Source of the DNA: Nocardioides sp. Root190
Lineage (GTDB): Bacteria; Actinomycetota; Actinomycetes; Propionibacteriales; Nocardioidaceae
DNA: 64,000 nt
Assembly: GCF_001428565.1 (NCBI RefSeq)
Contig: NZ_LMIA01000001.1
Span: 144,071-208,070 of the forward strand
Reading direction: 5' to 3'
Shown here piece after piece: positions 16,148 through 23,229 of the stretch. Position 1 is the stretch's first letter, and every line of letters begins with the position of its first letter. Under the pieces are notes generated by a model, which was not told the origin of the DNA, ran no database searches, and worked only from the letters and a program-made list of their open reading frames with translations. The translations under genes were made by a program, and so were the position numbers.

Positions 16148-16165
16148 ATGGTAGAACGTGTTCCA
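16148..16165 (-). promoter_or_regulatory. KstR-type palindrome with leaderless -10 element
   Basis: Read on the minus strand, TGGAACACGTTCTA (16165-16152) fits TNNAACNNGTTNNA. It is followed at once by TACCAT (16153-16148) and then 6 nt before the ATG at 16141. The element GAACACGTTCTAC and its 10-nt distance to the start are identical to those at 12686. Confidence 0.6.
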
Positions 16166-16180
16166 CTCACCTGTCGCGGG

Positions 16181-17614
16181 TCACGCCGACTGCTGGTCCT
16201 CCAGATCGCCCTCGCGCGCCGCGTCCGCCTCGGCCCACGTGCGCGGAGCTCCGACGAAGGCACCGCGGTAACCCGCTGCCGGGTGGCGCTCGGGGAGCCT
16301 GGCGGCGCCGAAGAGCTTGCCGCGCAGGGTCGGCTCGTCGCCGTACTCGCTCTGGGCCAGGCCGCGCTCGCGGAGCACCGGCAGCACCCGGTCGGCGAAC
16401 TCCTGGAAGGACCCGGGGATCACCCAGTTGATCACGTTGATGCCGTCGACGCCCGCGTCGTGCCACCGCTCGATCTCGTCGGCGATCTGCTCCGGCGTGC
16501 CGACCACGACGGTGTTCTTCAACCGCTCGACGGTGAAGTCGCCGACCAGGGGCTCGCGGTCGGTGATGTGCGCGGTGATCTGCTGGAGGAAGCCGCGCGC
16601 CGTGTTGGTCCGCACGTCCTTGATCCGGGTCTCCGGCGGGTAGACGCGACCGTCGGGATCGACGATCGCCGCGTGCGCGGTGTAGCCGTCCGAGGAGGCG
16701 TAGCGCTGGTACTCCTCGAAGGTCGCCCGCGCCTCCTCCTCGGTGTCGCCGATCACGAAGGACAGGCCCTGGTGGAAGGTGATGTCCTCGGGACGGCGGC
16801 CGTGCTGCTGCGCGAGCGCCCGCGTCTCCTCGATCTGCTGGCGGGCGATCTCGGGCGTCGGCGCGACAATGAAGACCGCCTCCGCATTGCGTGCCGCGAA
16901 CGCGCGCCCCGGTCCCGAGGAGCCGGCCTGGAAGAGCAGCGGCGTGCGCTGCGGCGACGGGGACGGGAGGAACGGGCCCTCGACGCGGTAGCGGTCCCCG
17001 GAGTGGAAGATCTTGTGGATCTTCGACGGGTCGGCGTGCACGCTGCCGTCCTTGTCCCGCAGGAGCGCGCCCTCGTCCCACGAGCCCTCCCACAGCTTGT
17101 AGACCACCTCGACGTACTCGTCGGCCCAGCGGTAGCGCTCGCCATGGTCCGCGAGCGCCTCGTACCCGAAGTTGCGGTAGCCGTTGTCCTGTGTCCCGGT
17201 CACGATGTTCCAGGCGATGCGGCCCTTGCTGATGTGGTCGAGGGTCGCGATCTGCCGGGCGAAGTTGGTCGGGTGCTGCTGGAACACGTTCGAGGTCACC
17301 GCGAGCCCGATGTGGCGCGTGTGCGAGGCCAGCGCGCCCACCAGGACCGACGGGTCGTTGCTGGGGATCTGCAGACCCTCGCGCACATAGACGGAGTAGT
17401 CGGCCTCGGCATCGCCGTACAGGCCCGAGACGTCGGCGAAGAAGATCGAGTCGAACTTCGCATCCTCGAGGAGCCTGGCCAGGTCGATCCACGTCTCGAC
17501 GTCGTTGAAGTCGTGTTGGTGCGCGTCAGGACGACGCCACTGTCCGTGGTGGATGTGGCTGGTCGTGTTCATCACGAAGGCGTTGAAGATCAGACGCTTG
17601 CGGTCGGTGGCCAT
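16181..17614 (-). CDS. LLM class flavin-dependent monooxygenase, NtaA/DmoA family
   Basis: 477 residues, the length of the NtaA/SnaA/DszA group rather than the short F420 group. Family features are LIFNAFVMNTTSHIHHGQWRRP near the N-terminus, KFDSIFFADVSGLYG, the TSNVFQQHPTNFARQIATLDHISKGR block and WNIVTGTQDNGYRNFG. TPLLFQAGSSGPGRAFAARNAEAVF forms the flavin-phosphate region. These FMNH2-dependent enzymes oxidise chelators, sulfones or sulfides with help from a separate flavin reductase, which is not seen here. It begins divergently from the ECF sigma gene. The substrate is unknown. Confidence 0.88.
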   Translation of the reverse strand: MATDRKRLIFNAFVMNTTSHIHHGQWRRPDAHQHDFNDVETWIDLARLLEDAKFDSIFFADVSGLYGDAEADYSVYVREGLQIPSNDPSVLVGALASHTRHIGLAVTSNVFQQHPTNFARQIATLDHISKGRIAWNIVTGTQDNGYRNFGYEALADHGERYRWADEYVEVVYKLWEGSWDEGALLRDKDGSVHADPSKIHKIFHSGDRYRVEGPFLPSPSPQRTPLLFQAGSSGPGRAFAARNAEAVFIVAPTPEIARQQIEETRALAQQHGRRPEDITFHQGLSFVIGDTEEEARATFEEYQRYASSDGYTAHAAIVDPDGRVYPPETRIKDVRTNTARGFLQQITAHITDREPLVGDFTVERLKNTVVVGTPEQIADEIERWHDAGVDGINVINWVIPGSFQEFADRVLPVLRERGLAQSEYGDEPTLRGKLFGAARLPERHPAAGYRGAFVGAPRTWAEADAAREGDLEDQQSA

Positions 17615-17786
17615 CGGTCACTCCTGGAGGCAGGGGGCGAGAAGGTGGCGCACTCGACGTACGGTCCTGCGTCCACGCCTAACAAGATAAAGTCAGTCGA
17701 GTTACTTGGGAAGAAGCCCGCGCCTGACGACCCATCGACATTGCCGATCACGGTGTCCGGAGCCGAACGGCCGCGCGGAGAAAAAG

Positions 17787-17817
17787 TGCAAGGTCGGGTT
17801 CGCTGGGCGCTCGTACC
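17787..17817 (+). promoter_or_regulatory. putative ECF-sigma promoter, copy 1
   Basis: TGCAAG (17787-17792), 19 nt, then CGTACC (17812-17817), preceded by GAGAAAAAG. The same elements with the same spacing precede the next two genes, suggesting autoregulation of the sigma factor. A leaderless-type TACGAT hexamer (17828-17833), 6 nt before the ATG, may be a second start site. Confidence 0.65.
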
Positions 17818-17839
17818 CATATGTCCCTACGATCACGCC

Positions 17840-19516
17840 ATGACTGCCTCGGACGCGTTCCCCGACGACGCGGCCCTGGTGGCCGGCGTCCTCGCCGGGA
17901 ACCGTCAGGCCTTCGCGGGCGTGTACGAGAAGTACGCCGACCGGCTCTACGACTTCGGCTTCTCGATGCTCCGCAACCGCGAGGAGGCCTCCGACTGCGT
18001 CGCGGACTCGTTCGTGGTGATGGCGGAGAAGCTCGGACAGCTGCGCGATCCCGCGGCACTGCGACCGTGGTTGTACTCCGTCGTGCGCAACGAGTGCCTG
18101 CGCACCCTGCGCGGGCGGGCGCGGGTGGCCCACGACGACGAATGGCTGGAAGCCATGCCTGACCAGGGCAACGGACCCGAGCAGCAGGTCGAGCAGGACG
18201 CCGTGGCCGAGGAGCTGCGCGAGCTGGTCTGGGCCGCGATCGACGGGCTCAACGACCGGGACCGCTCGCTGCTCGACCTCCACCTCCGCCAGGGGCTTGA
18301 GGGAGCCGACCTGGCCGCCGCGATGGACGTCACCACGGCGAACTCCTACGTGATGCTCAGCCGCGCACGCGACCAGGTCGAGCGCGCCCTCGGCGCCCTC
18401 CTCATCGCCCGCAGGGGCAGCGACGAGTGCGACGATCTGGGTGTCCTGCTCCAGGACTGGGACGGCTCGTTCTCGCCGCTGATCCGCAAGCGCGTGGCCC
18501 GGCACATCGACGGGTGCGACATCTGCGAGCGCCGCCGCAAGCTGATGGTCAGCCCGCTGGCCCTGCTCGGCGCCGTCCCGGCCTTCGCCGCACCGGCCGC
18601 CCTCAAGGGCCGGGTGCTCGACGACGAGCGCCTCGTCTCCTACTACGTCGACTCCCCCGTCACCCCGGCCGCGCCGGCTCCGGCGCCCGCCGGCGACGAC
18701 GTACGACGCCGCCGTGGCCTCCTCGTCGCCGTCGCCGCCGTCCTCCTGCTCATCGCCGGCATCGGCGCCGCGGCCCTGTGGCCCGACGGCGAGGACGACC
18801 TCCAGGCCGTCGACGCCCCGACCTCCGCCGTACCCACCTCGGCGGCGACGCCGAGCATCCCGGAGCCGAGCGCCACCGAGTCCGCGTCCGCGCCGGCCGA
18901 ACCCACCGACTCCGCGACGACCGCCACCACGGACGTGACGATCGCCGCGCCGGGCGAGCTGCAGGTCTCCACCCGCACCCTCGACATCGGCGCCAGCCGC
19001 TCCTCGGGGTCGGTCCAGCTGAGCAACGTCGGCGGCAGTCCCCTCGACGTCACGGCGAGGTCCCGGGCCGGTTGGCTGTCGGTGTCCCGCAAGGCGGTCA
19101 CCCTCGACGCCGGCGCGTCCTCCGGACTGAGGATCAGCGCCAACCGCAGCGCGCTTGCCGAGGGCCGCCACAGCGGTCAGGTCGCGGTGAGCTCGTCGGG
19201 CGGCACCGTTGTGATCACCGTCCGGCTGAACGTCAACCGGGCACCGTCGGTGGGCACCATCACTGCCGGTGCGAGCAGCTGCAGCGTGCCCGTGTCGGCC
19301 GCCATCACCGACGGCACCGGCGTGCGGTCCGTCCGGGTCACCTGGTCCGGGGCCGTGAGCGGCCAGGGCTCGGCGTCACTGTCCGGTGGTCGCTGGCGGC
19401 TGACCATCCCGGTCGCCGTCGGCGGCAACGTGAAGGTCACCTTCACGGCCACCGACTCCGGCGGCCTGCGCACCACCCGTTCGCGGACCTTCGCCTTCGA
19501 TCCCTGCCCCGGCTGA
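17840..19516 (+). CDS. ECF sigma factor fused to zinc-finger and membrane-anchored C-terminal domain
   Basis: 558 residues from the ATG at 17840. Residues 15-90 are sigma-2 (YADRLYDFGFSMLRNREEASDCVADSF, then LRPWLYSVVRNECL). Residues 125-190 are sigma-4 with HTH LDLHLRQGLEGADLAAAMDVTT. Next comes an anti-sigma-like HxxxCxxC zinc motif (His222, Cys226, Cys229), a membrane helix at 293-313, a Ser/Thr/Pro linker, and an extracellular part with two Ig/BACON-like beta units (about 365-555). Sigma factor and its inhibitor-like module are thus one polypeptide, held at the membrane until a signal releases it. The next two genes carry the same promoter motif and look like its regulon (inference). Confidence 0.85.
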   Translation: MTASDAFPDDAALVAGVLAGNRQAFAGVYEKYADRLYDFGFSMLRNREEASDCVADSFVVMAEKLGQLRDPAALRPWLYSVVRNECLRTLRGRARVAHDDEWLEAMPDQGNGPEQQVEQDAVAEELRELVWAAIDGLNDRDRSLLDLHLRQGLEGADLAAAMDVTTANSYVMLSRARDQVERALGALLIARRGSDECDDLGVLLQDWDGSFSPLIRKRVARHIDGCDICERRRKLMVSPLALLGAVPAFAAPAALKGRVLDDERLVSYYVDSPVTPAAPAPAPAGDDVRRRRGLLVAVAAVLLLIAGIGAAALWPDGEDDLQAVDAPTSAVPTSAATPSIPEPSATESASAPAEPTDSATTATTDVTIAAPGELQVSTRTLDIGASRSSGSVQLSNVGGSPLDVTARSRAGWLSVSRKAVTLDAGASSGLRISANRSALAEGRHSGQVAVSSSGGTVVITVRLNVNRAPSVGTITAGASSCSVPVSAAITDGTGVRSVRVTWSGAVSGQGSASLSGGRWRLTIPVAVGGNVKVTFTATDSGGLRTTRSRTFAFDPCPG

Positions 19517-19534
19517 GGCCCGCGAGCGAAAACC

Positions 19535-19565
19535 TGCAAGATCGCCCGCCCCGGCTGCTCCTACC
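19535..19565 (+). promoter_or_regulatory. putative ECF-sigma promoter, copy 2
   Basis: TGCAAG (19535-19540), 19 nt, then CCTACC (19560-19565), preceded by GCGAAAACC and located 27 nt before the sortase ATG. The sequence CGGCTGCTCCTACC closely resembles copy 3 (GGGCTGCTCCTACC). Confidence 0.7.
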
Positions 19566-19592
19566 TGTGACACCACCCCGCAGGAGGACACG

Positions 19593-20240
19593 ATGGGCAT
19601 CACGGCAAAGCTGGCGAACGCAACCGCGGCGCTCGGCGTACTGATCGGCCTGGCCTTCGGTACGGCGGGCATCGTCGGGCTCCAGCAGGACACCCCGCCG
19701 GTGGCTCCGGTCACCGCCCCCGCCGTACCCCTCCAGCTCGAGCCGGCACCGCCGGTGCCAGCCGCGCCGACCCCCGTCGAGCGCGTGGCCGCCCCCACCC
19801 GGATCGAGGTCCCCGCCATCGGGGTCGACGAGCGGCTCACCGGTCGCGGGCTCAAGGCCGACGGATCGCTCGACACCCCCGACTACGGCAAGGCCGCGTG
19901 GTACTCCCCCGGCCCGCGCCCCGGCGAGCCCGGCGGTGCCGTCGTCGTCGCCCACGTCCACGGCCCCGACGGCCCCGACGTCTTCTGGGACCTCGCCCGG
20001 CTCGAGGTCGGCGACACCATCCGCGTGCACCGCACCGACGACGTGGCGACCTTCGTGGTCGATGCCGTCGAGGACGTCCCCAAGGAAGCCCTGCCCTACG
20101 ACCGGATCTGGCCCGCGACCTCCGAGCCGCTGCTGCGCCTCATCACCTGCGGCGGCAAGCGCCTCCCGCAGGGCGGCTACCCCGACAACACGGTCGTCTA
20201 CGCACACCTGGTCGCCCTGCCGGGCGTTTCCGTGCGCTGA
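19593..20240 (+). CDS. class F-type sortase
   Basis: 215 residues. An N-terminal membrane anchor (about 10-30) is followed by a Pro/Ala linker and the sortase beta-barrel from IEVPAIGVDERL (71). The catalytic His lies in VVAHVHG (His121 or His123) and Cys186 in LRLITCGG. The final NTVVYAHL strand is class F-like. The Arg usually found close to the YxDN motif is Pro197 here (GGYPDN), with Arg190 nearby as a possible substitute. Sortases link secreted proteins to the cell wall or to each other. The gene has an AGGAGGA site before the ATG and the ECF promoter upstream. The next gene may be its substrate, although it lacks a clear LPxTG. Confidence 0.85.
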   Translation: MGITAKLANATAALGVLIGLAFGTAGIVGLQQDTPPVAPVTAPAVPLQLEPAPPVPAAPTPVERVAAPTRIEVPAIGVDERLTGRGLKADGSLDTPDYGKAAWYSPGPRPGEPGGAVVVAHVHGPDGPDVFWDLARLEVGDTIRVHRTDDVATFVVDAVEDVPKEALPYDRIWPATSEPLLRLITCGGKRLPQGGYPDNTVVYAHLVALPGVSVR

Positions 20241-20343
20241 CGGCCGGCGTCGGCGGCGCGATCGGCTCGTCTCCCGGCCGCACTGCTCTGGTGCGGCGCG
20301 GAGCTCAGGCGCGCTGTCACACGCTGTTCCCGGCTCCGCGCCC

Positions 20344-20457
20344 GCTGCAACACGCTGTCCGCCGTACCACCCAGCGCTTCCCGTATCTCCCACGCCGCTG
20401 CAACGACCCTTTTTCGGCGTCAACCGTCGGGCAGTCAGGTGGACAGCGTGTTGCAGC
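20344..20457. repeat. 17-bp perfect inverted repeat in the sortase-surface protein gap
   Basis: GCTGCAACACGCTGTCC (20344-20360) is perfectly inverted as GGACAGCGTGTTGCAGC (20441-20457) around an 80-nt centre. It lies in the 355-nt gap 20241-20595, which otherwise holds only ECF promoter copy 3. It could be a terminator-like structure for the sortase transcript or a small miniature element. No transposase is nearby. Confidence 0.6.
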
Positions 20458-20515
20458 GCTGCCGAGGACCCCACCGCCGCCCCCGAAAAAGATTCCACGA
20501 ACTTTCCGAGAAAAC

Positions 20516-20546
20516 TGCAAGGTACGCCGTGCGGGCTGCTCCTACC
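20516..20546 (+). promoter_or_regulatory. putative ECF-sigma promoter, copy 3
   Basis: TGCAAG (20516-20521), 19 nt, then CCTACC (20541-20546), preceded by GAGAAAAC. It lies 49 nt before the ATG of the repeat protein, a normal distance for an mRNA with a leader and ribosome-binding site. Confidence 0.7.
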
Positions 20547-20595
20547 CACAACGAAGCAAACGGGTCACCACCGGCCCACCAACCAAGGAGCAGAC

Positions 20596-21264
20596 ATGAA
20601 CGCCACCAGCACCCGCACCAGCACCGCCCTCCGCCTGATCGTCGCCGGCCCGCTCGCGGCCAGCGCGATCGTCCTCGCCGGCTTCGGTGTGGCCCAGGCC
20701 GACAGCCCGGTCCACGACCCCAACCCGGGCCTGATCATCGCCACCCCCGAGCCGACCGAGCCGAAGCCCCAGGGCCCCGGCGAGATCGCCCAGCCGGAGC
20801 CGAAGCCTGACCCGAAGCCGCAGGGTCCCGGCGACATCGCCAACCCGAAGGACGACCAGGACCCCAAGCCCCAGGGTCCCGACGACATCGCCAACCCGAA
20901 GGGTGACGACCCGAAGCCGCACGGCCCCGACGACATCACCAACCCCGAGGGCGACGACGACCCGCAGGGCCCGGACGACAAGGCCGGCCCGAACCCGGGC
21001 GACACCCCCGAGGACGCACCCGAGGACGTTCCGGCCGACGAGGTCCCGGCCGACGCGCCCGCCGACGAGGTCCCGTCCGACGAGGTCCGCGGCGAGGTCG
21101 CCGGCGACGTCGAGGTCCCGAACCGGATCGACGCTGGTACGGCGTCCGACGCGGCTGACGACGAGCAGGGCATGAGCCTGCTCTGGGTGCTGGCTGGCGG
21201 CGGCGTGGTCACTGCTGCGGGCTCCGTGCTCGCTCGTCGCCGGATGACGAAGGCGCAGGGCTGA
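20596..21264 (+). CDS. secreted acidic repeat protein with C-terminal membrane anchor
   Basis: 222 residues from the ATG at 20596, with AAGGAG at 20585-20590. There is a signal peptide (about 1-36, ending VAQA), then degenerate repeats of the type DPKPQGPDDIANPKG (about 55-130). An acidic DEVPADAPADEVPSDE stretch follows, and a C-terminal hydrophobic helix (SLLWVLAGGGVVTAAGSVLA) with an ARRRM tail. This is the shape of a wall- or membrane-anchored surface protein. No LPxTG-type motif precedes the helix, so either a non-standard sorting signal is used or it is simply membrane-bound. It shares its promoter motif with the sortase. The function is unknown. Confidence 0.82.
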   Translation: MNATSTRTSTALRLIVAGPLAASAIVLAGFGVAQADSPVHDPNPGLIIATPEPTEPKPQGPGEIAQPEPKPDPKPQGPGDIANPKDDQDPKPQGPDDIANPKGDDPKPHGPDDITNPEGDDDPQGPDDKAGPNPGDTPEDAPEDVPADEVPADAPADEVPSDEVRGEVAGDVEVPNRIDAGTASDAADDEQGMSLLWVLAGGGVVTAAGSVLARRRMTKAQG

Positions 21265-21324
21265 TCAGCCCGCGCTCCTCGTCCGAGGAGACGTGAGCTG
21301 CGAGTGGGGCGCAGCATCACAGGG

Positions 21325-21357
21325 CGACGGCCGACCGGGACTCCCGGTCGGCCGTCG
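21325..21357. terminator. strong hairpin, probably bidirectional terminator
   Basis: CGACGGCCGACCGGGA (21325-21340) is perfectly complementary to TCCCGGTCGGCCGTCG (21342-21357), followed by TCAGTTTCGTG. It lies between convergent genes ending at 21264 (+) and 21418 (-) and can serve both. Confidence 0.75.
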
Positions 21358-21417
21358 TCAGTTTCGTGTCGGCCAGGTCGGGCTCTCAGGGCGCGACTTC
21401 CTGGCCGATGCTTGCGC

Positions 21418-22608
21418 TCAGCGCCGCTCGAAGCTCATCCCCGCCCGCTGCAGCCGGGCGAGAAGCGCGTCGCCCATGGCGGTCGCGGTCGTGACCTGGC
21501 CCGAGACGTTGGGGTTCTCGTCCCGCGCCAGGCAGAGTGCCGACTCCGCCAGCATCTTCGCGGTCTCGGAGTAGCCCGGGTCGCCGCCGGACACCCGCGT
21601 GTGGACCTTGGTGCCGGCGGACTCGGCGACGAAGTCGACGGTGAACCAGGACTTCTCGCGGCGGCTCTCCGAAGGGCCCTCGCCCTGCGGCACCCGCTTC
21701 AGCAGCGCGTTGCGCACCGGCGGCACCTGCGAGGCCAGGGTCAGTCCGGTGACGCCGACGGCGCCGCCCGCGGCGTACCTCAGCGTCTTCATCCCGGCGT
21801 AGTGGGAGTAGGTGAACGCCGGGCCGTACGACGGCAGCGCGGCTCCGCTGCGGGCGACCACGAACGGGTCGATCGTCGGGAGCGGCAGCAGCCAGTAGCC
21901 CAGGTCGCCGTCGCGGCCGGGCCTGCCGACCGAGGCCCGGGACCGGCGGCCCTCGGGACGGGGCTCCAGCTTGCGCCGTGCACCGGCGGCCTCCTTCATC
22001 TGGCGGGCCCGGGAGAACGCGGTGAGCGCGGAGTGGAAGGTGCCGCCCGAGAAGCCGGCCTTCGATCGCACGACGCCGCGCATCGTGACCGGCGCGGTGA
22101 TCTCGCCCCCGAGCTCGTTGGCCAGCTCGCGGATGGTGAAGTAGGCGCCGAGGTCGTGCGGGATGGAGTCGAAGCCGCAGGAGTGCACGATCCGCGCACC
22201 GGAACCCTCGGCAGTCGCGTTGTGCTCGACGTAGGACCGGTCGACGAACTCGGGCTCCCCGGTCAGGTCGACGTAGTCCGTGCCGGCCGCAGCGCACGCG
22301 GCGACCAGCGGGCCGCCGTACTCGATGTAGGGACCGACGGTGGTCGCCACCACCTCGGTCGTGGCGACCACCTCCGCCAACGCGGTGGCGTCACCGGCGT
22401 CGGCGACCAGGAGCGGCAGGTCGGAGAGGGCCGGGTTGATGTCGGCCAGACGTCGGCGGACGGTCTCGAGCTTCTGCTCGTTGCGCCCCGCGATCGCCCA
22501 CTTCAGGTCCTTCTCCCCGGCAGCTGCGAGGTAGTCGGCGGTCAGGCCACCGGTGAAGCCGGTGGCACCGAACAGGACGATGTCGTACGGACGCGGAGTG
22601 TCAACCAT
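21418..22608 (-). CDS. saccharopine dehydrogenase-like / trans-acting enoyl reductase family protein
   Basis: 396 residues from the ATG at 22608. The Rossmann start is YDIVLFGATGFTGGLTADYLA. VGPYIEYGGPLVAACAAAGTDYVDLTGEPEFV is the saccharopine-dehydrogenase-like signature. HSCGFDSIPHDLGAY matches mycobacterial proteins of the trans-acting enoyl reductase type (Rv2953 group, recalled). The middle and C-terminal parts form the second domain. In mycobacteria the family reduces enoyl intermediates in lipid synthesis, but many members have no known role. It stands alone, converging on the surface-protein gene. Confidence 0.85.
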   Translation of the reverse strand: MVDTPRPYDIVLFGATGFTGGLTADYLAAAGEKDLKWAIAGRNEQKLETVRRRLADINPALSDLPLLVADAGDATALAEVVATTEVVATTVGPYIEYGGPLVAACAAAGTDYVDLTGEPEFVDRSYVEHNATAEGSGARIVHSCGFDSIPHDLGAYFTIRELANELGGEITAPVTMRGVVRSKAGFSGGTFHSALTAFSRARQMKEAAGARRKLEPRPEGRRSRASVGRPGRDGDLGYWLLPLPTIDPFVVARSGAALPSYGPAFTYSHYAGMKTLRYAAGGAVGVTGLTLASQVPPVRNALLKRVPQGEGPSESRREKSWFTVDFVAESAGTKVHTRVSGGDPGYSETAKMLAESALCLARDENPNVSGQVTTATAMGDALLARLQRAGMSFERR

Positions 22609-22704
22609 GGGTGCCACTCTTGCAAAGGTGGCGAACCGATGGAACCTCACGGCCGTGTGACCCCGTCATAGGTTCAGCACACGACACCTGACGACGGAGC
22701 ACCA

Positions 22705-23229
22705 GTGGAACCACAGCACGAGTCGGCCTACGCCGACTACGTCGAGCAGAGCTGGCCGACGCTGGTGCGCGCCGCCGTCTTCCTGGGCGCCCGGCCGCAC
22801 GAGGCCGAGGACCTGGCGCAGACGACGCTGGTGCGCTGCTACACCGGCTGGGAGCGGGTGAACAACGCCGAGAACCGCGATGCCTACGTCTACCGGATGC
22901 TCCTCAACTGCCTGCGCGACGTGCGACGCACGCGGTGGTGGAAGGACCGGCAGTACGACGACCCGGCGATCCTCGAGCGGCGCGCACCGGTCGCGGGCGA
23001 CGCCAGTGAGCGGGTCGCCGTCGCGGACGCCGTCCATCGCGCCCTCGGCTCCCTCACCAAGCCCAACCGCGACGTGGTCGTGCTGCGCTACTTCGTCCAG
23101 CTGACGGAGAAGCAGACCGCTGAAGCACTCGGGGTGCCTGCCGGGACGGTCAAGAGCCGCCTGTCCCGCGCGCTGGCCCACCTCGCCGCCGACGACCATC
23201 TCCTCGACCTCACCGGAGGTACCAAGTGA
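22705..23229 (+). CDS. SigE-family ECF RNA polymerase sigma factor
   Basis: 174 residues from the GTG at 22705. Sigma-2 spans about 8-75 (YVEQSWPTLVRAAVFLGARPHEAEDLAQTTLVRCY) and sigma-4 about 108-165 (VVVLRYFVQLTEKQTAEALGVPAGTVKSRLSRAL). This is the short SigE70-type group abundant in actinobacteria. Its stop overlaps the start of the following membrane-anchored beta-propeller gene (GTGA), so that protein is a candidate modulator. There is no zinc-finger anti-sigma gene next to it. Confidence 0.9.
   Translation: MEPQHESAYADYVEQSWPTLVRAAVFLGARPHEAEDLAQTTLVRCYTGWERVNNAENRDAYVYRMLLNCLRDVRRTRWWKDRQYDDPAILERRAPVAGDASERVAVADAVHRALGSLTKPNRDVVVLRYFVQLTEKQTAEALGVPAGTVKSRLSRALAHLAADDHLLDLTGGTK

Noticed and set aside
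15827..17839. Long plus-strand open frame joined to the ECF sigma gene
   Set aside because: The first two-thirds is the antisense of the LLM monooxygenase and NTF2-like genes. The sigma protein clearly starts at the ATG at 17840.
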